From: an uncultured Spirochaetales bacterium
Lineage (GTDB): Bacteria; Spirochaetota; Spirochaetia; DTKZ01
DNA length: 55,114 nucleotides
Assembly (NCBI GenBank): GCA_937991975.1
Contig: CALKLC010000123.1
Span: 1-55,114 of the forward strand
Direction: 5' to 3'
Part shown: positions 9,970-19,958 of the stretch, piece after piece
Layout of the letters: each line of letters begins with the position of its first letter
How positions within the stretch are numbered: position 1 is the stretch's first letter
Made by a program: the position numbers and the translations under genes
Notes under the pieces: generated by a model
Database searches by the model: none
Told to the model about the DNA's origin: nothing
What the model saw: only the letters and a program-made list of their open reading frames with translations

Positions 9970-10914
9970 CTACTCCCACACGGGCTGTAACCAGTGGAGA
10001 TAGTCTTTATCTTTCCCCAGTACAATAGAGCGGTAAGTCTCTGCGATGCGTTTTGTTATAGGGCCTATTTCACCTGAGCCAACAGGGATACGGTCTACCG
10101 ATGCTACCGGCATAATCTCCCAGCCTGTGCCCACAAAGAACACTTCCTCCGCTACATAGAGCTCTGTTCGGTCTACAGGCCTTTCCACAAACTCCAAACC
10201 CAAACGAGGCTTACAGAACGCAGCGACTGTATCCCGGGTAATGCTCTCTAAAATACCCGAAGTTACGGGCGGAGCGATAACCTTTCCATCCCGCACCAGC
10301 AGGAGGCAGGCCCCCGGCCCCTCGGTAACTTTTCCTGCATCATCCAGCAGAATCGGCCAGTCATACCCGTTTACCGTTGCCTCCATGGCGGCTAGTCGTC
10401 CATTGTGGTAGTTGGAGAAACATTTTAACCGGGGAGGCATTATATGGTCTGAAATACGAACCCAGGAGCTGACCCCCACATGGAGGGCTTTATCCATGGA
10501 TTGGTACGCTTCAAAAGGCCAGGAGTCTATAACCAGCTCGGTCGGTTTCCCAGGTTGAGGCTGGAGAAGCTCCCGAACCATCCCTTTCTGAAACACATAT
10601 GGTCGAATGTAAACATTCTGTCGGTACTTGTTTGCCCTCAGAAGATCTATCACTGCTTGTTCCAATTGTTCGAGCGTATAAGTGAATCCATACCGTACCA
10701 TCCGGATGGAAAAAAGGAACCGTTTCATATGATCTTTGAGTCGGAACACGTAAAGCTGCTGCTTTTCCTCGTTCCAATAGGCTTTAATTCCTTCGAATAT
10801 CCCGGCTACCGAAGCGTGCCCCACCGCATTTACATGTATCAACGCATCTTTCCAGGGCAGTATTTCCCCGTTTCTCCAGATAAACTCTGCAATGTCTTCT
10901 TTGTAGATGGCCAT
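9970..10914 (-). CDS. ilvE: branched-chain amino acid aminotransferase-like (class IV)
   Basis: NAVGHASVAGIFEGIKAYW, SNYHNGRLAAMEA, EGPGACLLLV, GSGEIGPITKRI motifs. Confidence 0.85.
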   Translation of the reverse strand: MAIYKEDIAEFIWRNGEILPWKDALIHVNAVGHASVAGIFEGIKAYWNEEKQQLYVFRLKDHMKRFLFSIRMVRYGFTYTLEQLEQAVIDLLRANKYRQNVYIRPYVFQKGMVRELLQPQPGKPTELVIDSWPFEAYQSMDKALHVGVSSWVRISDHIMPPRLKCFSNYHNGRLAAMEATVNGYDWPILLDDAGKVTEGPGACLLLVRDGKVIAPPVTSGILESITRDTVAAFCKPRLGLEFVERPVDRTELYVAEEVFFVGTGWEIMPVASVDRIPVGSGEIGPITKRIAETYRSIVLGKDKDYLHWLQPVWE

Positions 10915-10948
10915 AACCCCTCCTGAATGATTCTTTGAATAGACTTAC

Positions 10949-10970
10949 GTGGTGCCAAAATTGTGGCACC
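10949..10970. repeat. 22-nt palindromic element GTGGTGCCAAAATTGTGGCACC (copy 1)
   Basis: Identical to 29364-29385; inverted repeat GGTGCCA-N6-TGGCACC; 14 nt beyond the oppF stop. Confidence 0.85.
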
Positions 10971-10984
10971 CCTATTCAAGAAAA

Positions 10985-11980
10985 TTAATAAAGATGGCAG
11001 GAAACCCAATGATTGGGTGCTGTCATCCGTTCTTCCGGATACACTTCGTTACATATTTCCATGGCGTATGGACAGCGCTCATGGAAATGACAACCCGAAG
11101 GCAGGTGCAGAGGGCTGGGAATTTCGCCCTTTATAGGAGGTGTATGCTCCAGGTTTTTGCCCTCCAGCCTGGGGATAGAGTTAAGCAGAGCGATGGTGTA
11201 GGGATGTTTGGGGTTGGAAAACACATCCTGCTTTCTCCCTTTTTCCACAATTTTCCCCAGATACATGATTCCCACATGATCACTGATGTGTTTTACCACC
11301 GCTAAATTATGAGCGATGAATAAATACGAAAAATGAAACTCTTTTTGCAGGTCCATCATTAAGTTCAAGATCTGTGCTTGGATAGATACATCCAGAGCAG
11401 AAACAGGCTCATCCGCTATGACAAACTGAGGATGGACAGAGAGGGCACGGGCAATTCCGATCCGCTGCTGCTGACCTCCGCTGAACTGGTGGGGGTACCG
11501 GTTTGCCTGCTCCGGCCGGATACCGACCTTTTGAAGGAGATCCATAGCCATTTCCGTTGCCTGTGATTTTGTATCCGCCAAACGGTGAAAGAGAATCGGT
11601 TCACGGACTATATCCAGCACCCGACTTCTAGGATTCAAAGAAGCATACGGGTCTTGAAAGATCATCTGCATTTGTTTGCGTAAAGGCAGCATTTCTTTTT
11701 TTGAGAATCGGGTTATATCCATCCCCTGGAACAGAATCCGGCCCCCTTTTGGTTCCAGTAGCTTTATGATGGTTCTAGCGGTAGTTGATTTACCGCAGCC
11801 CGATTCCCCTACCAGGCTGAACACGGTACCTCTTGGGATTTCAAAGGAAACCCCGTTTACAGCGTGTACCCGGAGGGTTTCCCGAATGAACCTTCCGTTT
11901 TGAAACGTAAGTTCATCCAGTAGTCCTTTGCCCACACGAAAACTTTGGATTAAATTTTCCACCAATAGAATATTTTCCAT
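10985..11980 (-). CDS. oppF: oligopeptide/dipeptide ABC transporter ATP-binding protein (OppF type)
   Basis: GESGCGKSTTART, FSGGQQQRIGIARAL, VIADEPVSALD, C-terminal Opp-type CPYA...C. Confidence 0.9.
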   Translation of the reverse strand: MENILLVENLIQSFRVGKGLLDELTFQNGRFIRETLRVHAVNGVSFEIPRGTVFSLVGESGCGKSTTARTIIKLLEPKGGRILFQGMDITRFSKKEMLPLRKQMQMIFQDPYASLNPRSRVLDIVREPILFHRLADTKSQATEMAMDLLQKVGIRPEQANRYPHQFSGGQQQRIGIARALSVHPQFVIADEPVSALDVSIQAQILNLMMDLQKEFHFSYLFIAHNLAVVKHISDHVGIMYLGKIVEKGRKQDVFSNPKHPYTIALLNSIPRLEGKNLEHTPPIKGEIPSPLHLPSGCHFHERCPYAMEICNEVYPEERMTAPNHWVSCHLY

Positions 11981-11983
11981 AGA

Positions 11984-12964
11984 CTACGAATCCTTCCAGA
12001 GCGGGAAAAAGCAGAGAGCTTTTCGGCCTTTGGGTCCCTCGAAAAGGGGTGGTTCCTCCTGCGTGCATATGGTTTGGCAGCGGGAACACCGATCGGCAAA
12101 CTTGCAACCCTGCGGAAGTTCGAACATGTTCGGTACTATCCCTGGTATAGGTTCCAGCCTGGACTTTTCTTGTTCGATGTCGGGAATAGAACGCAAAAGT
12201 CCTTCGGTATACGGATGCGCAGGATTATGAATGATATCTTTGGTATCTCCCGTCTCTACTAATTTTCCACAGTACATTACCATAACCCGGTCTGCAAGTT
12301 CGGATACTACGGCTAAATCATGGGTAATAAGAATCAACGCGCATCTTGTTTCTTCCGACAACTTTTTCATTAATTTCAATATTTGAGCTTGAATCGTGAC
12401 GTCCAGCGCTGTGGTAGGCTCATCGGCAATAATCAAGTCAGGCTGTGATGCGAGAGCGATAGCGATGATTACCCGCTGTCTCATGCCGCCGCTGAATTGA
12501 TGGGGGTAATCAAGAAGCCTTTTTTCTGGATTAGGTATTCCCACCATGGAGAGCAACTGGATACATTTCTGCTTTCTTGCCTCTTTTGTCAAATTTTGAT
12601 GAATAATTAAGCTTTCCTCCAGCTGGTACCCCACGGTGAATACAGGGTTCAAAGAAGTCATGGGATCCTGGAACACCATAGAAATTTCTTTCCCGCGGAT
12701 AGATTGCAGGTGCTGTTCAGAGGCTTTCAATAAATCGGTCCCTTTAAAAAGAATCTCCCCCCCTACGATCTTTCCCGGTTCTTCTATAAGCCTGAGGATG
12801 GAGAATCCTGTAACCGACTTACCTCCGCCCGACTCACCCACAATTCCCAATACCTCGCCCCGCCTTAACTCAAAACTAACCCCATCAACCGCTTTCACGA
12901 CCCCTTTAAGGGTAAAAAAGTGGGTTTGCAGGTTTTTTATTTCTAGCAAAACATCTGTACTCAT
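11984..12964 (-). CDS. oppD: oligopeptide/dipeptide ABC transporter ATP-binding protein (OppD type)
   Basis: [40 protein letters not shown]. Confidence 0.9.
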   Translation of the reverse strand: MSTDVLLEIKNLQTHFFTLKGVVKAVDGVSFELRRGEVLGIVGESGGGKSVTGFSILRLIEEPGKIVGGEILFKGTDLLKASEQHLQSIRGKEISMVFQDPMTSLNPVFTVGYQLEESLIIHQNLTKEARKQKCIQLLSMVGIPNPEKRLLDYPHQFSGGMRQRVIIAIALASQPDLIIADEPTTALDVTIQAQILKLMKKLSEETRCALILITHDLAVVSELADRVMVMYCGKLVETGDTKDIIHNPAHPYTEGLLRSIPDIEQEKSRLEPIPGIVPNMFELPQGCKFADRCSRCQTICTQEEPPLFEGPKGRKALCFFPLWKDS

Positions 12965-12968
12965 ACAT

Positions 12969-13859
12969 TCACTTCAATCTAGGATTTAACTGATCTCGGA
13001 GAAAATCCCCAAACAGGTTAATGGCAAACACTATGAACACTATGTACAATCCCGGGAAAAAGGATACCCACCATAAACCGCTATATAGGACAGAAAACCC
13101 CTCACTGCATAACATGCCCAGTGTGGGCCTTGTGGGAGGCACGCCTAATCCCAGGAAACTTAATGTGGCTTCCAGAAGAATGAACGTACCGATTTGAATG
13201 GTGGATAACACGATTACAGAGTTGAGTACATTGGGGAGCACTTGTTTCACCATAATGTACAGATCCGAATACCCGATAACTCGGGAAGCCTCTATATATT
13301 CTTTTTTCCGCACGGAGAGGGTTTCTCCTCTAACCACTCGAGCGTACCGAACCCAGCCTATTAGAGTGAGGGTAATAAGGATATTGGTGATGCTTCTTCC
13401 GAAGGTGGTCATAAGGAAAAGGGCAATGAGCATGCTCGGAAAGGAAAGCTGAATATCCGCAATTCGCATAATAATGGATTCAACCTTTCCCCCGATATAG
13501 CCGGCAACTAGACCGATCAGTATGCCGAAGGTTGCAGCAAAGAAAACCCCAGCTATCCCTATAAACAGTGAAACACGGCTTCCGTATACAATGGCACTCA
13601 GGATATCCCTTCCCTGCTGGTCTGTACCTAAAAGAAACCTGAGTTCACCTCCGTCAAGCCATGCAGGGGGCTTGAAGGCATCGGCCAGAAAAAGATTGGA
13701 AAGGGCATAGGGATTCTGCGGAGTAAGAAAAGGCCCTGCTATAGCCACAAGGATAACAAACAGGATCATGAGGGAGGAGACTATGGCTGTAGTGGATCGA
13801 CGATAATGATAGAAAAAGTCCGAGGCGAAAAATCTCTGCAGGATAGGAATACTTTTCAC
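12969..13859 (-). CDS. oppC: ABC transporter permease (OppC/DppC type)
   Basis: LLGTDQQGRDILSAIVYGSRVSLFIG; EASRVIGYSDLYIMVKQVLPN. Confidence 0.9.
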   Translation of the reverse strand: MKSIPILQRFFASDFFYHYRRSTTAIVSSLMILFVILVAIAGPFLTPQNPYALSNLFLADAFKPPAWLDGGELRFLLGTDQQGRDILSAIVYGSRVSLFIGIAGVFFAATFGILIGLVAGYIGGKVESIIMRIADIQLSFPSMLIALFLMTTFGRSITNILITLTLIGWVRYARVVRGETLSVRKKEYIEASRVIGYSDLYIMVKQVLPNVLNSVIVLSTIQIGTFILLEATLSFLGLGVPPTRPTLGMLCSEGFSVLYSGLWWVSFFPGLYIVFIVFAINLFGDFLRDQLNPRLK

Positions 13860-13873
13860 CCGTGAGCCCCCCT

Positions 13874-14836
13874 CTACAACTCTACCCGCGGATCAATCAG
13901 GGTGTATATGATGTCTACCGCGAAATTGATGGCCACAAACAACACGGACACAAACAAAAGATAGGCCGACACGATAGGCCGGTCCAGATTCATGATCGAA
14001 TCTATCAGCAACTTGCCCATCCCTGGCCAGGCATAGATGGTTTCGGTTATGGTTGTAAAAGCAATTAGTTCTCCCAATTGCAGCCCAAAAATAGTCACTA
14101 CCGGAATCATGATATTTTTTAATGCGTGTTTAAAAAGGATATCTTTCTCTCCCACCCCTTTAGCCCGTGCAAACTTTATGTATTCCTGCCGCAGTGTTTC
14201 CATCATGCCCGCCCTGATCAACCGAATAATGGTGGCAATATTGATAACCGCCAGGGTAAAAGCGGGCAGAAACACGTGCCTCCATCCTTCCAGGGTGAAC
14301 AGGCTGCTCCGGATGCCTAGAAAAACTCCTGTTTCGCCCCTGCCGGATACGGGAAACCAGCCCAACCGCACGCTGAGAAAGAAGATAAACACCATACCGA
14401 TCCAAAAGGAGGGAAGAGAAATTCCCAGAATGGAAAAACCCATGATGCCTTTACTCAATTTCCGGCGTGGATAAGCCCCGGCATATACCCCTCCGCTGAT
14501 CCCTATCACTATTGTTAGGAGCATTGCCACAATTACGATTTCTAAGGTGGCTGGGAACCTGCTGAAAATGAGACGTAACGCCGGTTGATGATGTGTGTAG
14601 GACATCCCAAAATCTCCCCGCAGGGCGTTTCGAAGAAAGATGGCATACTGGTAGTACAACGGCTTGTCCAGGCCAAGCATTTTTCTAACCTGTTCCACCT
14701 GTTCCGGGGGAGCACGCTCGGGGAGCATGTTGTAAATGGGATTCCCTATAACGCTGGTGATAAAAAATACAATGGTAGAAACAATCAGAAGCACTCCTGC
14801 CATCTGGAGGAGCCGCTTAACTAGGTACTTCCACAC
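13874..14836 (-). CDS. oppB: ABC transporter permease (OppB/DppB type)
   Basis: MWKYLVKRLLQMAGVLLIVSTIVFF; YIKFARAKGVGEKDILFKHALKN. Confidence 0.92.
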   Translation of the reverse strand: MWKYLVKRLLQMAGVLLIVSTIVFFITSVIGNPIYNMLPERAPPEQVEQVRKMLGLDKPLYYQYAIFLRNALRGDFGMSYTHHQPALRLIFSRFPATLEIVIVAMLLTIVIGISGGVYAGAYPRRKLSKGIMGFSILGISLPSFWIGMVFIFFLSVRLGWFPVSGRGETGVFLGIRSSLFTLEGWRHVFLPAFTLAVINIATIIRLIRAGMMETLRQEYIKFARAKGVGEKDILFKHALKNIMIPVVTIFGLQLGELIAFTTITETIYAWPGMGKLLIDSIMNLDRPIVSAYLLFVSVLFVAINFAVDIIYTLIDPRVEL

Positions 14837-14869
14837 AGAATACCGGTCCTTTCACTTCAAAATACAATC

Positions 14870-14908
14870 CTCGCGGGCGCCCCACCAGGGGTTTTTCCGC
14901 CCCGCGAG
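14870..14908 (-). promoter_or_regulatory. intercistronic stem-loop between substrate-binding protein and oppB genes
   Basis: CTCGCGGG (14870-14877) pairs with CCCGCGAG (14901-14908), with an inner CCCC/GGGG pairing; no U-tract on the minus strand. Confidence 0.6.
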
Positions 14909-14922
14909 GGAGTAATACCAGA

Positions 14923-16560
14923 TTACTTAGGGAAAGAAATGTCCCAGGCGTAAATGTGCTGATCGACCCTCGGTTTGTATATAATGTTCTGGCCATGCGC
15001 GTAAATCGCCGTTTCCCTGTGGGTTGTAAATAGGGCTACATCATCCCAGGCTATCTTCCAAACCTGCTGCATGATGGAATCCCGCTCCTTCGGGTCTACC
15101 GTAGCCAGCGCTTTTTCAATCAGTGCATCTACCTGTTCATTGGCGTAGTAGCCTCTATTTACTCCACCCCAGCCTTTCCGTTTGGGGGCATTAAGATAGG
15201 CACTGTACAGTAGATCCTTGGCTATCAGAGCGCTCTCGCCGCTGGGTTCTGACCAGGCACTCATAATAAAGTGACTCTTAAAACCTTCGTACATGCGGAT
15301 GTATCCCCAGAAAACCGATCGAGACATAAGGTTTACATTGCATTTGATTCCAACCTTTTCAAGATACCCTCCAATAGCTGTTGCAATGGCCGCGTCGTTG
15401 ATGTATCGGTCATTGGTGGCATCTAAGGTGATTTCGAAGCGGTATCCATTCGCCTGGCGTTTATACCCCGCAGCATCAAGCAGCTGTTCTGCTTTGGCTG
15501 GATTATACTCGTATTTCTTCAGATTCGGATTGTACCCATTGAATCCTTCAGGTACGGGGGTATGGGCGACAACTGCGTATCCTCCCATAATTTTTTCAAT
15601 TATTTCTTTTTCATTTACCGCATGTACAATCGCCTGGCGGACCTCCCGAACCGATAGAGGATTCGATCCATCGGGAGATTTGATCGGCATCGGTGCATTG
15701 GGGCTCGGGTTTTGCTTTGTCTGCCCCATGGCGAACATCATGGTGCTGATTCCAGGCTCTGTGAGAACTTTAACCCCGCTCCTTGTTTTCAGCATATCCG
15801 CATCCCGCACAGGAACATTGGTAATCAGATCTACCTCCCGGGCCATTAGACTAGCCGTCCTTGTCCCAGCCTGTGGAATAGGCCGAAACACCACCCGTTC
15901 GATCTGCGGTTTTTCTCCCCAGTAATCTTCGTTCCGTACCAGCACCAGACGATCATCCTTTACATACTCTGCCACTTTATACTTTCCCGTACCCACTATG
16001 GTGGTTTCCATGGCTTCCGGCCCTTTACCTTCTAAGGTTTCTTTACTGACTATGGCAATGTTCCTCAGGTGGCTGGGCAAAAGCACATCGGGGACAATAG
16101 TAGTAATTTCAACGGTATAATCATCTACAGCTCTCCAACTTTTGAAGTTGCCCAGAGCGTCGGCCCAACCCCTGCCGTCCGCCTTGCAAACATCAAAGGA
16201 ATACACCACATCTTTTGCTGTAAAGGGCTTGCCGTTATGAAACTTGACGCCCTGTCTGAGTTTTATGGTCCACACACTGGCATCCTTATTGGGGGTCCAG
16301 GAGAGGGCTAACCCCGGCGACGCGCTGAGATCGTTGTTCACATAGATAAGTGTCTCAAACACATGCCTCTGCATCGAGTTTGAGATAACTTCGTTGCGGC
16401 TGAAGGGATTCCAGGTTGTTACATCCCCAGGCATGGCAATGGTAACCGACTTGGGTTGGGCGGCTTTGGGGGCTTCCTGCTTGCCGGCGCCAAAAAGCGT
16501 GCCTGCAACTCCAAAGACAATCAGAAGAAACACCCCGCCCCCATGCATTTTTTTCTTCAT
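14923..16560 (-). CDS. ABC transporter substrate-binding protein, family 5 (peptide/nickel type)
   Basis: Signal peptide; KLRQGVKFHNGKPFTAKDVVYSFD; AGTRTASLMAREVDLI. Confidence 0.92.
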   Translation of the reverse strand: MKKKMHGGGVFLLIVFGVAGTLFGAGKQEAPKAAQPKSVTIAMPGDVTTWNPFSRNEVISNSMQRHVFETLIYVNNDLSASPGLALSWTPNKDASVWTIKLRQGVKFHNGKPFTAKDVVYSFDVCKADGRGWADALGNFKSWRAVDDYTVEITTIVPDVLLPSHLRNIAIVSKETLEGKGPEAMETTIVGTGKYKVAEYVKDDRLVLVRNEDYWGEKPQIERVVFRPIPQAGTRTASLMAREVDLITNVPVRDADMLKTRSGVKVLTEPGISTMMFAMGQTKQNPSPNAPMPIKSPDGSNPLSVREVRQAIVHAVNEKEIIEKIMGGYAVVAHTPVPEGFNGYNPNLKKYEYNPAKAEQLLDAAGYKRQANGYRFEITLDATNDRYINDAAIATAIGGYLEKVGIKCNVNLMSRSVFWGYIRMYEGFKSHFIMSAWSEPSGESALIAKDLLYSAYLNAPKRKGWGGVNRGYYANEQVDALIEKALATVDPKERDSIMQQVWKIAWDDVALFTTHRETAIYAHGQNIIYKPRVDQHIYAWDISFPK

Positions 16561-16588
16561 ACTCTTTTCCTCCTAGAAATAGTTTTAT

Positions 16589-18070
16589 CTAATAATGGAC
16601 TGCCCGCCAGAGATTTTTTGGCAAGCCGGCCATTCCCTCAAACCCCAAACGCTGTAAAGCTTTCCAGGCCTCTTCCTGACTTTGCATTAATACCTGTTCT
16701 TGATTGATATGAGGAATCTTTCTATTCCGCATGACCATCTTTCCATCCACCAGCACTGTATCCACATCAGAGGGGTACGCCTGGTATACTACCCGCAGAG
16801 GTTCCTGCCACAGGGGGTATAGATGCGGTTTTTGTACATCTATCAGTACCAGATCTGCCTTTTTCCCTACTTCGATCGAGCCAATCTGGTCCTCTAACCC
16901 CAGAGCCCTGGCTGCATGAATCGTTACCATCTCCAAAGCCTTCCCCGCGGGAAGCAGTTCAGGGTCTTTAAAATGCACCCGCTGAAGGCGGATCCCTACT
17001 CGCATTTTTTCGAATAAATCGTACGTTCTATCTGGTGCACTTGCATCGGAACAGAAGGTTACATTGCAGCCTGCATTCAGTAACTCTATAACAGGACAGC
17101 GGTTTAAAATGTAGGCGGTGGTACAGGGGCCGGAGCACACAGAAACGTTCTTCTGTGCCAGGATATTTACTTCTTCGCTGGAGATCCCTGTACAATGGGC
17201 TAAAGAGAGGTTTGGACCCAATAGAAAAGGAAAATGCTGCTGAGCAAAGAGGATATCTCCACCGTAGGAATGCCCGTGAATGGGCACCCCGTATTCTTCG
17301 GAAAGACGAAATACCTCTTTATGTTGAAAAATATGCTCTTCAAGGCTCAGCCCCTCCCTCTTTCCCACTCCCGAGGGAGTTGGGTAGCAAAGGATTCTTC
17401 CGTTGTAACACGAACGATACCGCTTGACGGCTTCTTCTGTTTTTGACAGGGCCTCTTTATGCGTGAGGGAGTATTCCTTGTATGTAGTATTGTTTTTCCA
17501 GATACGAAAGGTTTTTGGATAGGGCGGATTCGGGGGTCCAACCCCCAGAATATCCCGTATACCCACTTCTGCCATAGCCTCTACATGGGCGTCCCACGAT
17601 TCTGGATCGTCAAACCGGGGGTAGGAGCCAAACATGCTGAGGCCCGTGGTAATTCCTGCCTGGATTTTTTCTAGACCGGAAAGATAGGCTTCTGCTTTCC
17701 AGAACTCCGGCGTGGTGCCCTGGAAATACAGACGCTCCATCATGCTGTCCCAGCTGTCCCTCATGCCAGCTCCACCTTCGCCCAGCGTTTTCGTGAGGCC
17801 ATGACCCGCATGGGCATGGGAGTCAATAAGACCAGGAATTAAAACATTCCCCCTGCCATTTATAATGCGATCTTCTTGAAAGGAGTCTTTTGGGAAAGGG
17901 CAATCGGTCAAAGTCCCCACATACGCGATGGTAGAGCCTTTTACTACCACACAGCCGTCTTTCAGAACTCTTCTATCGCGGTCTAAAGTAATGATTGTAC
18001 AGTTTGCTATAAGGAGAGAATCCCTCTCTTCTTGATCTGGTTCTATACGGTCCGCATGGTAGCACGCCAT
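16589..18070 (-). CDS. amidohydrolase family protein (ATZ/TRZ, cytosine/guanine deaminase-like)
   Basis: GLIDSHAHAGHGL, PIHGHSYGG, SLAHCTG, CSDASAPDR metal-site motifs. Confidence 0.85.
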   Translation of the reverse strand: MACYHADRIEPDQEERDSLLIANCTIITLDRDRRVLKDGCVVVKGSTIAYVGTLTDCPFPKDSFQEDRIINGRGNVLIPGLIDSHAHAGHGLTKTLGEGGAGMRDSWDSMMERLYFQGTTPEFWKAEAYLSGLEKIQAGITTGLSMFGSYPRFDDPESWDAHVEAMAEVGIRDILGVGPPNPPYPKTFRIWKNNTTYKEYSLTHKEALSKTEEAVKRYRSCYNGRILCYPTPSGVGKREGLSLEEHIFQHKEVFRLSEEYGVPIHGHSYGGDILFAQQHFPFLLGPNLSLAHCTGISSEEVNILAQKNVSVCSGPCTTAYILNRCPVIELLNAGCNVTFCSDASAPDRTYDLFEKMRVGIRLQRVHFKDPELLPAGKALEMVTIHAARALGLEDQIGSIEVGKKADLVLIDVQKPHLYPLWQEPLRVVYQAYPSDVDTVLVDGKMVMRNRKIPHINQEQVLMQSQEEAWKALQRLGFEGMAGLPKNLWRAVHY

Positions 18071-18106
18071 TCTATTTTTTTATACTAAGGTGAGAACAGA
18101 AGAATG

Positions 18107-19546
18107 TCAATCTAAACTTAAAGGGGCGATAGTGTTCAGACTCCTCCCCTTAGGATCCACGAAGGGAACCCGTTTAATCACCTGCTCCTGTGCTTGCTGC
18201 TCCCTTTTCTTGCTTTGTTCCCAATCCATCGTTTGGATGGTCCCGTTTTTTACAACAATTTCCCCATCGATGTACACATCCCGTACGGCCCTCTCAGCTG
18301 CGACAAAGACTAAACTTCGCAAAGGATCGTGAACTGGCAGCATGGACGGATGATGAAGATCGACCAGCACCAGATCGGCCTTGCATCCCGGGGCAAGACG
18401 TCCAATGTCATTCCTGAGTAAGGCCCGAGCCCCTCCTACCGTAGCTGCGAAAAATGCATCTTTAGTGGAAGTGTCAAACACCGATCCAGCGGAAACTCGG
18501 GCTAGATAGATTGCGTTTCGTATTTCTTCCAACATGTTGTAGGGATACGAATCCGTTCCAATGCCGAGATTGATTCCCGCTTTTCTGTATTTACCAAAGG
18601 TATGAAGACTCATTCCGGTACGAGCAAACACAGTAGGGCAGTGGGCTACGGAAACGTTATGGGCAGCGAGGCGGTACATATCTTCCTGACTGCGAAGGGG
18701 GGACCAGGGATGATGGTCGAGAAAGATGCCATGCCCCAGGGTGGTTCGTTCACTGAGGACTCCTAGTTCTTCTAACCATTGGATAGGGGAAATCCCGTGC
18801 CTGCGGAGAATCTCGTGCACTTCTATTAAAGTCTGCGCTCCATGGGTATGAAAAGGAACATTCAAGGCTACCGCCTGACGAAAAGCCTCCTGGAATAGAT
18901 CGGGTTTACAGGTATCGACCTGAGCTGGCATAATAATTCCGCCCAGCCTGCCCGAAGGATGGCTCCTGGCCTGTTGCACCGTTTGTATCGCTTTTTCTAG
19001 CCCCTCCCAGCCTGCTTTCTCGTTCCACTCGTAGCGGACTTCCCTTCCCTCTACATCCACCCATCGAGCCTGACGGAAACTCTCCGCTATATACACTCGT
19101 AAGCCGCTTCGCAAAAGGAGGTCCCATTTGCCGGGGAAACTTCTTGAAATATCCACCACAGTAGTGACACCGCTTCGAAGAAGTTCACAGAGAGCCCCTT
19201 CCACCGAATCTGGCGCCTCTTCATCCTCCATCTGTAAGAGGGAACTGTAGGAATACAAGGCATGACCATAGAGGGCCTTGGCCCCTATATCGTCAAAAAT
19301 TCCTTTATCTACACTGCCTCCGTATAGGTGACAGTGAAGATTTACTAACCCGGGCATCACTAAAAGATCCGTGCCAGAGATCTCTGTATCTACTTCTCCC
19401 TTGTATGCAGGTCCTATGTACTGAATGTGTTTCCCTTGAAAAACCACATCCAGGTTACGGCCGTACCGGTGTGTTTCTTTTTCCGCGTCCCAGTATATGA
19501 CCCAGGAAGCATTCCGTATAACTGTTGTAGTTCCTTTTTCTTTCAT
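18107..19546 (-). CDS. amidohydrolase family protein (ATZ/TRZ-like)
   Basis: PGLVNLHCHLYGG, PFHTHGAQT, GHGIFLDHH, GIGTDSYPYNM motifs. Confidence 0.85.
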   Translation of the reverse strand: MKEKGTTTVIRNASWVIYWDAEKETHRYGRNLDVVFQGKHIQYIGPAYKGEVDTEISGTDLLVMPGLVNLHCHLYGGSVDKGIFDDIGAKALYGHALYSYSSLLQMEDEEAPDSVEGALCELLRSGVTTVVDISRSFPGKWDLLLRSGLRVYIAESFRQARWVDVEGREVRYEWNEKAGWEGLEKAIQTVQQARSHPSGRLGGIIMPAQVDTCKPDLFQEAFRQAVALNVPFHTHGAQTLIEVHEILRRHGISPIQWLEELGVLSERTTLGHGIFLDHHPWSPLRSQEDMYRLAAHNVSVAHCPTVFARTGMSLHTFGKYRKAGINLGIGTDSYPYNMLEEIRNAIYLARVSAGSVFDTSTKDAFFAATVGGARALLRNDIGRLAPGCKADLVLVDLHHPSMLPVHDPLRSLVFVAAERAVRDVYIDGEIVVKNGTIQTMDWEQSKKREQQAQEQVIKRVPFVDPKGRSLNTIAPLSLD

Positions 19547-19559
19547 ACCCTATCCTTTG

Positions 19560-19958
19560 TCAGAATAGAACCTCCTGTATTTCGATCTGATACCCTTCGG
19601 GATCCTCGAATACAAAGGCTCTGATCTTCAACTCCCTGCTCTCAAAAATATCGGACAGGTTAGGTACAGAGATATTCTTACAGAACTCATACCAGGCATC
19701 CAGGTTAGATACCCTGATACAGATCTGCACGGGCTTTGCTGCCTCCCACCGATGCATTCCCCGCTTTTCATCTACGATACCCAGGTACCCGGCTTCAGAA
19801 ATGCGGTAGATTTTGCACCATCCTTGATCGATCGCCAGCGGAAACCGGAATACCTTCTCATAGAAATCAATTCCTTTCTGTAAGTCTCTGTAGTAGATGA
19901 AGGTTATGAATTTTTCAATGCTATGTAGATCGGGTGGCGGAACATCAGGCTTCATCAT
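19560..19958 (-). CDS. VOC/glyoxalase family protein
   Basis: FITFIYYRDLQKGIDFYEKVF...AFVFEDPEGYQIEIQE. Confidence 0.8.
   Translation of the reverse strand: MMKPDVPPPDLHSIEKFITFIYYRDLQKGIDFYEKVFRFPLAIDQGWCKIYRISEAGYLGIVDEKRGMHRWEAAKPVQICIRVSNLDAWYEFCKNISVPNLSDIFESRELKIRAFVFEDPEGYQIEIQEVLF

Noticed and set aside
10949-10970. NtrC site or sigma54 promoter (TGGCAC...)
   Set aside because: TGGCAC is present, but no TTGC -12 element at the required spacing on either strand, and the elements sit at gene 3' ends.
13861-14474. + strand ORFs over oppB
   Set aside because: Antisense to a clear permease gene; no domain evidence.
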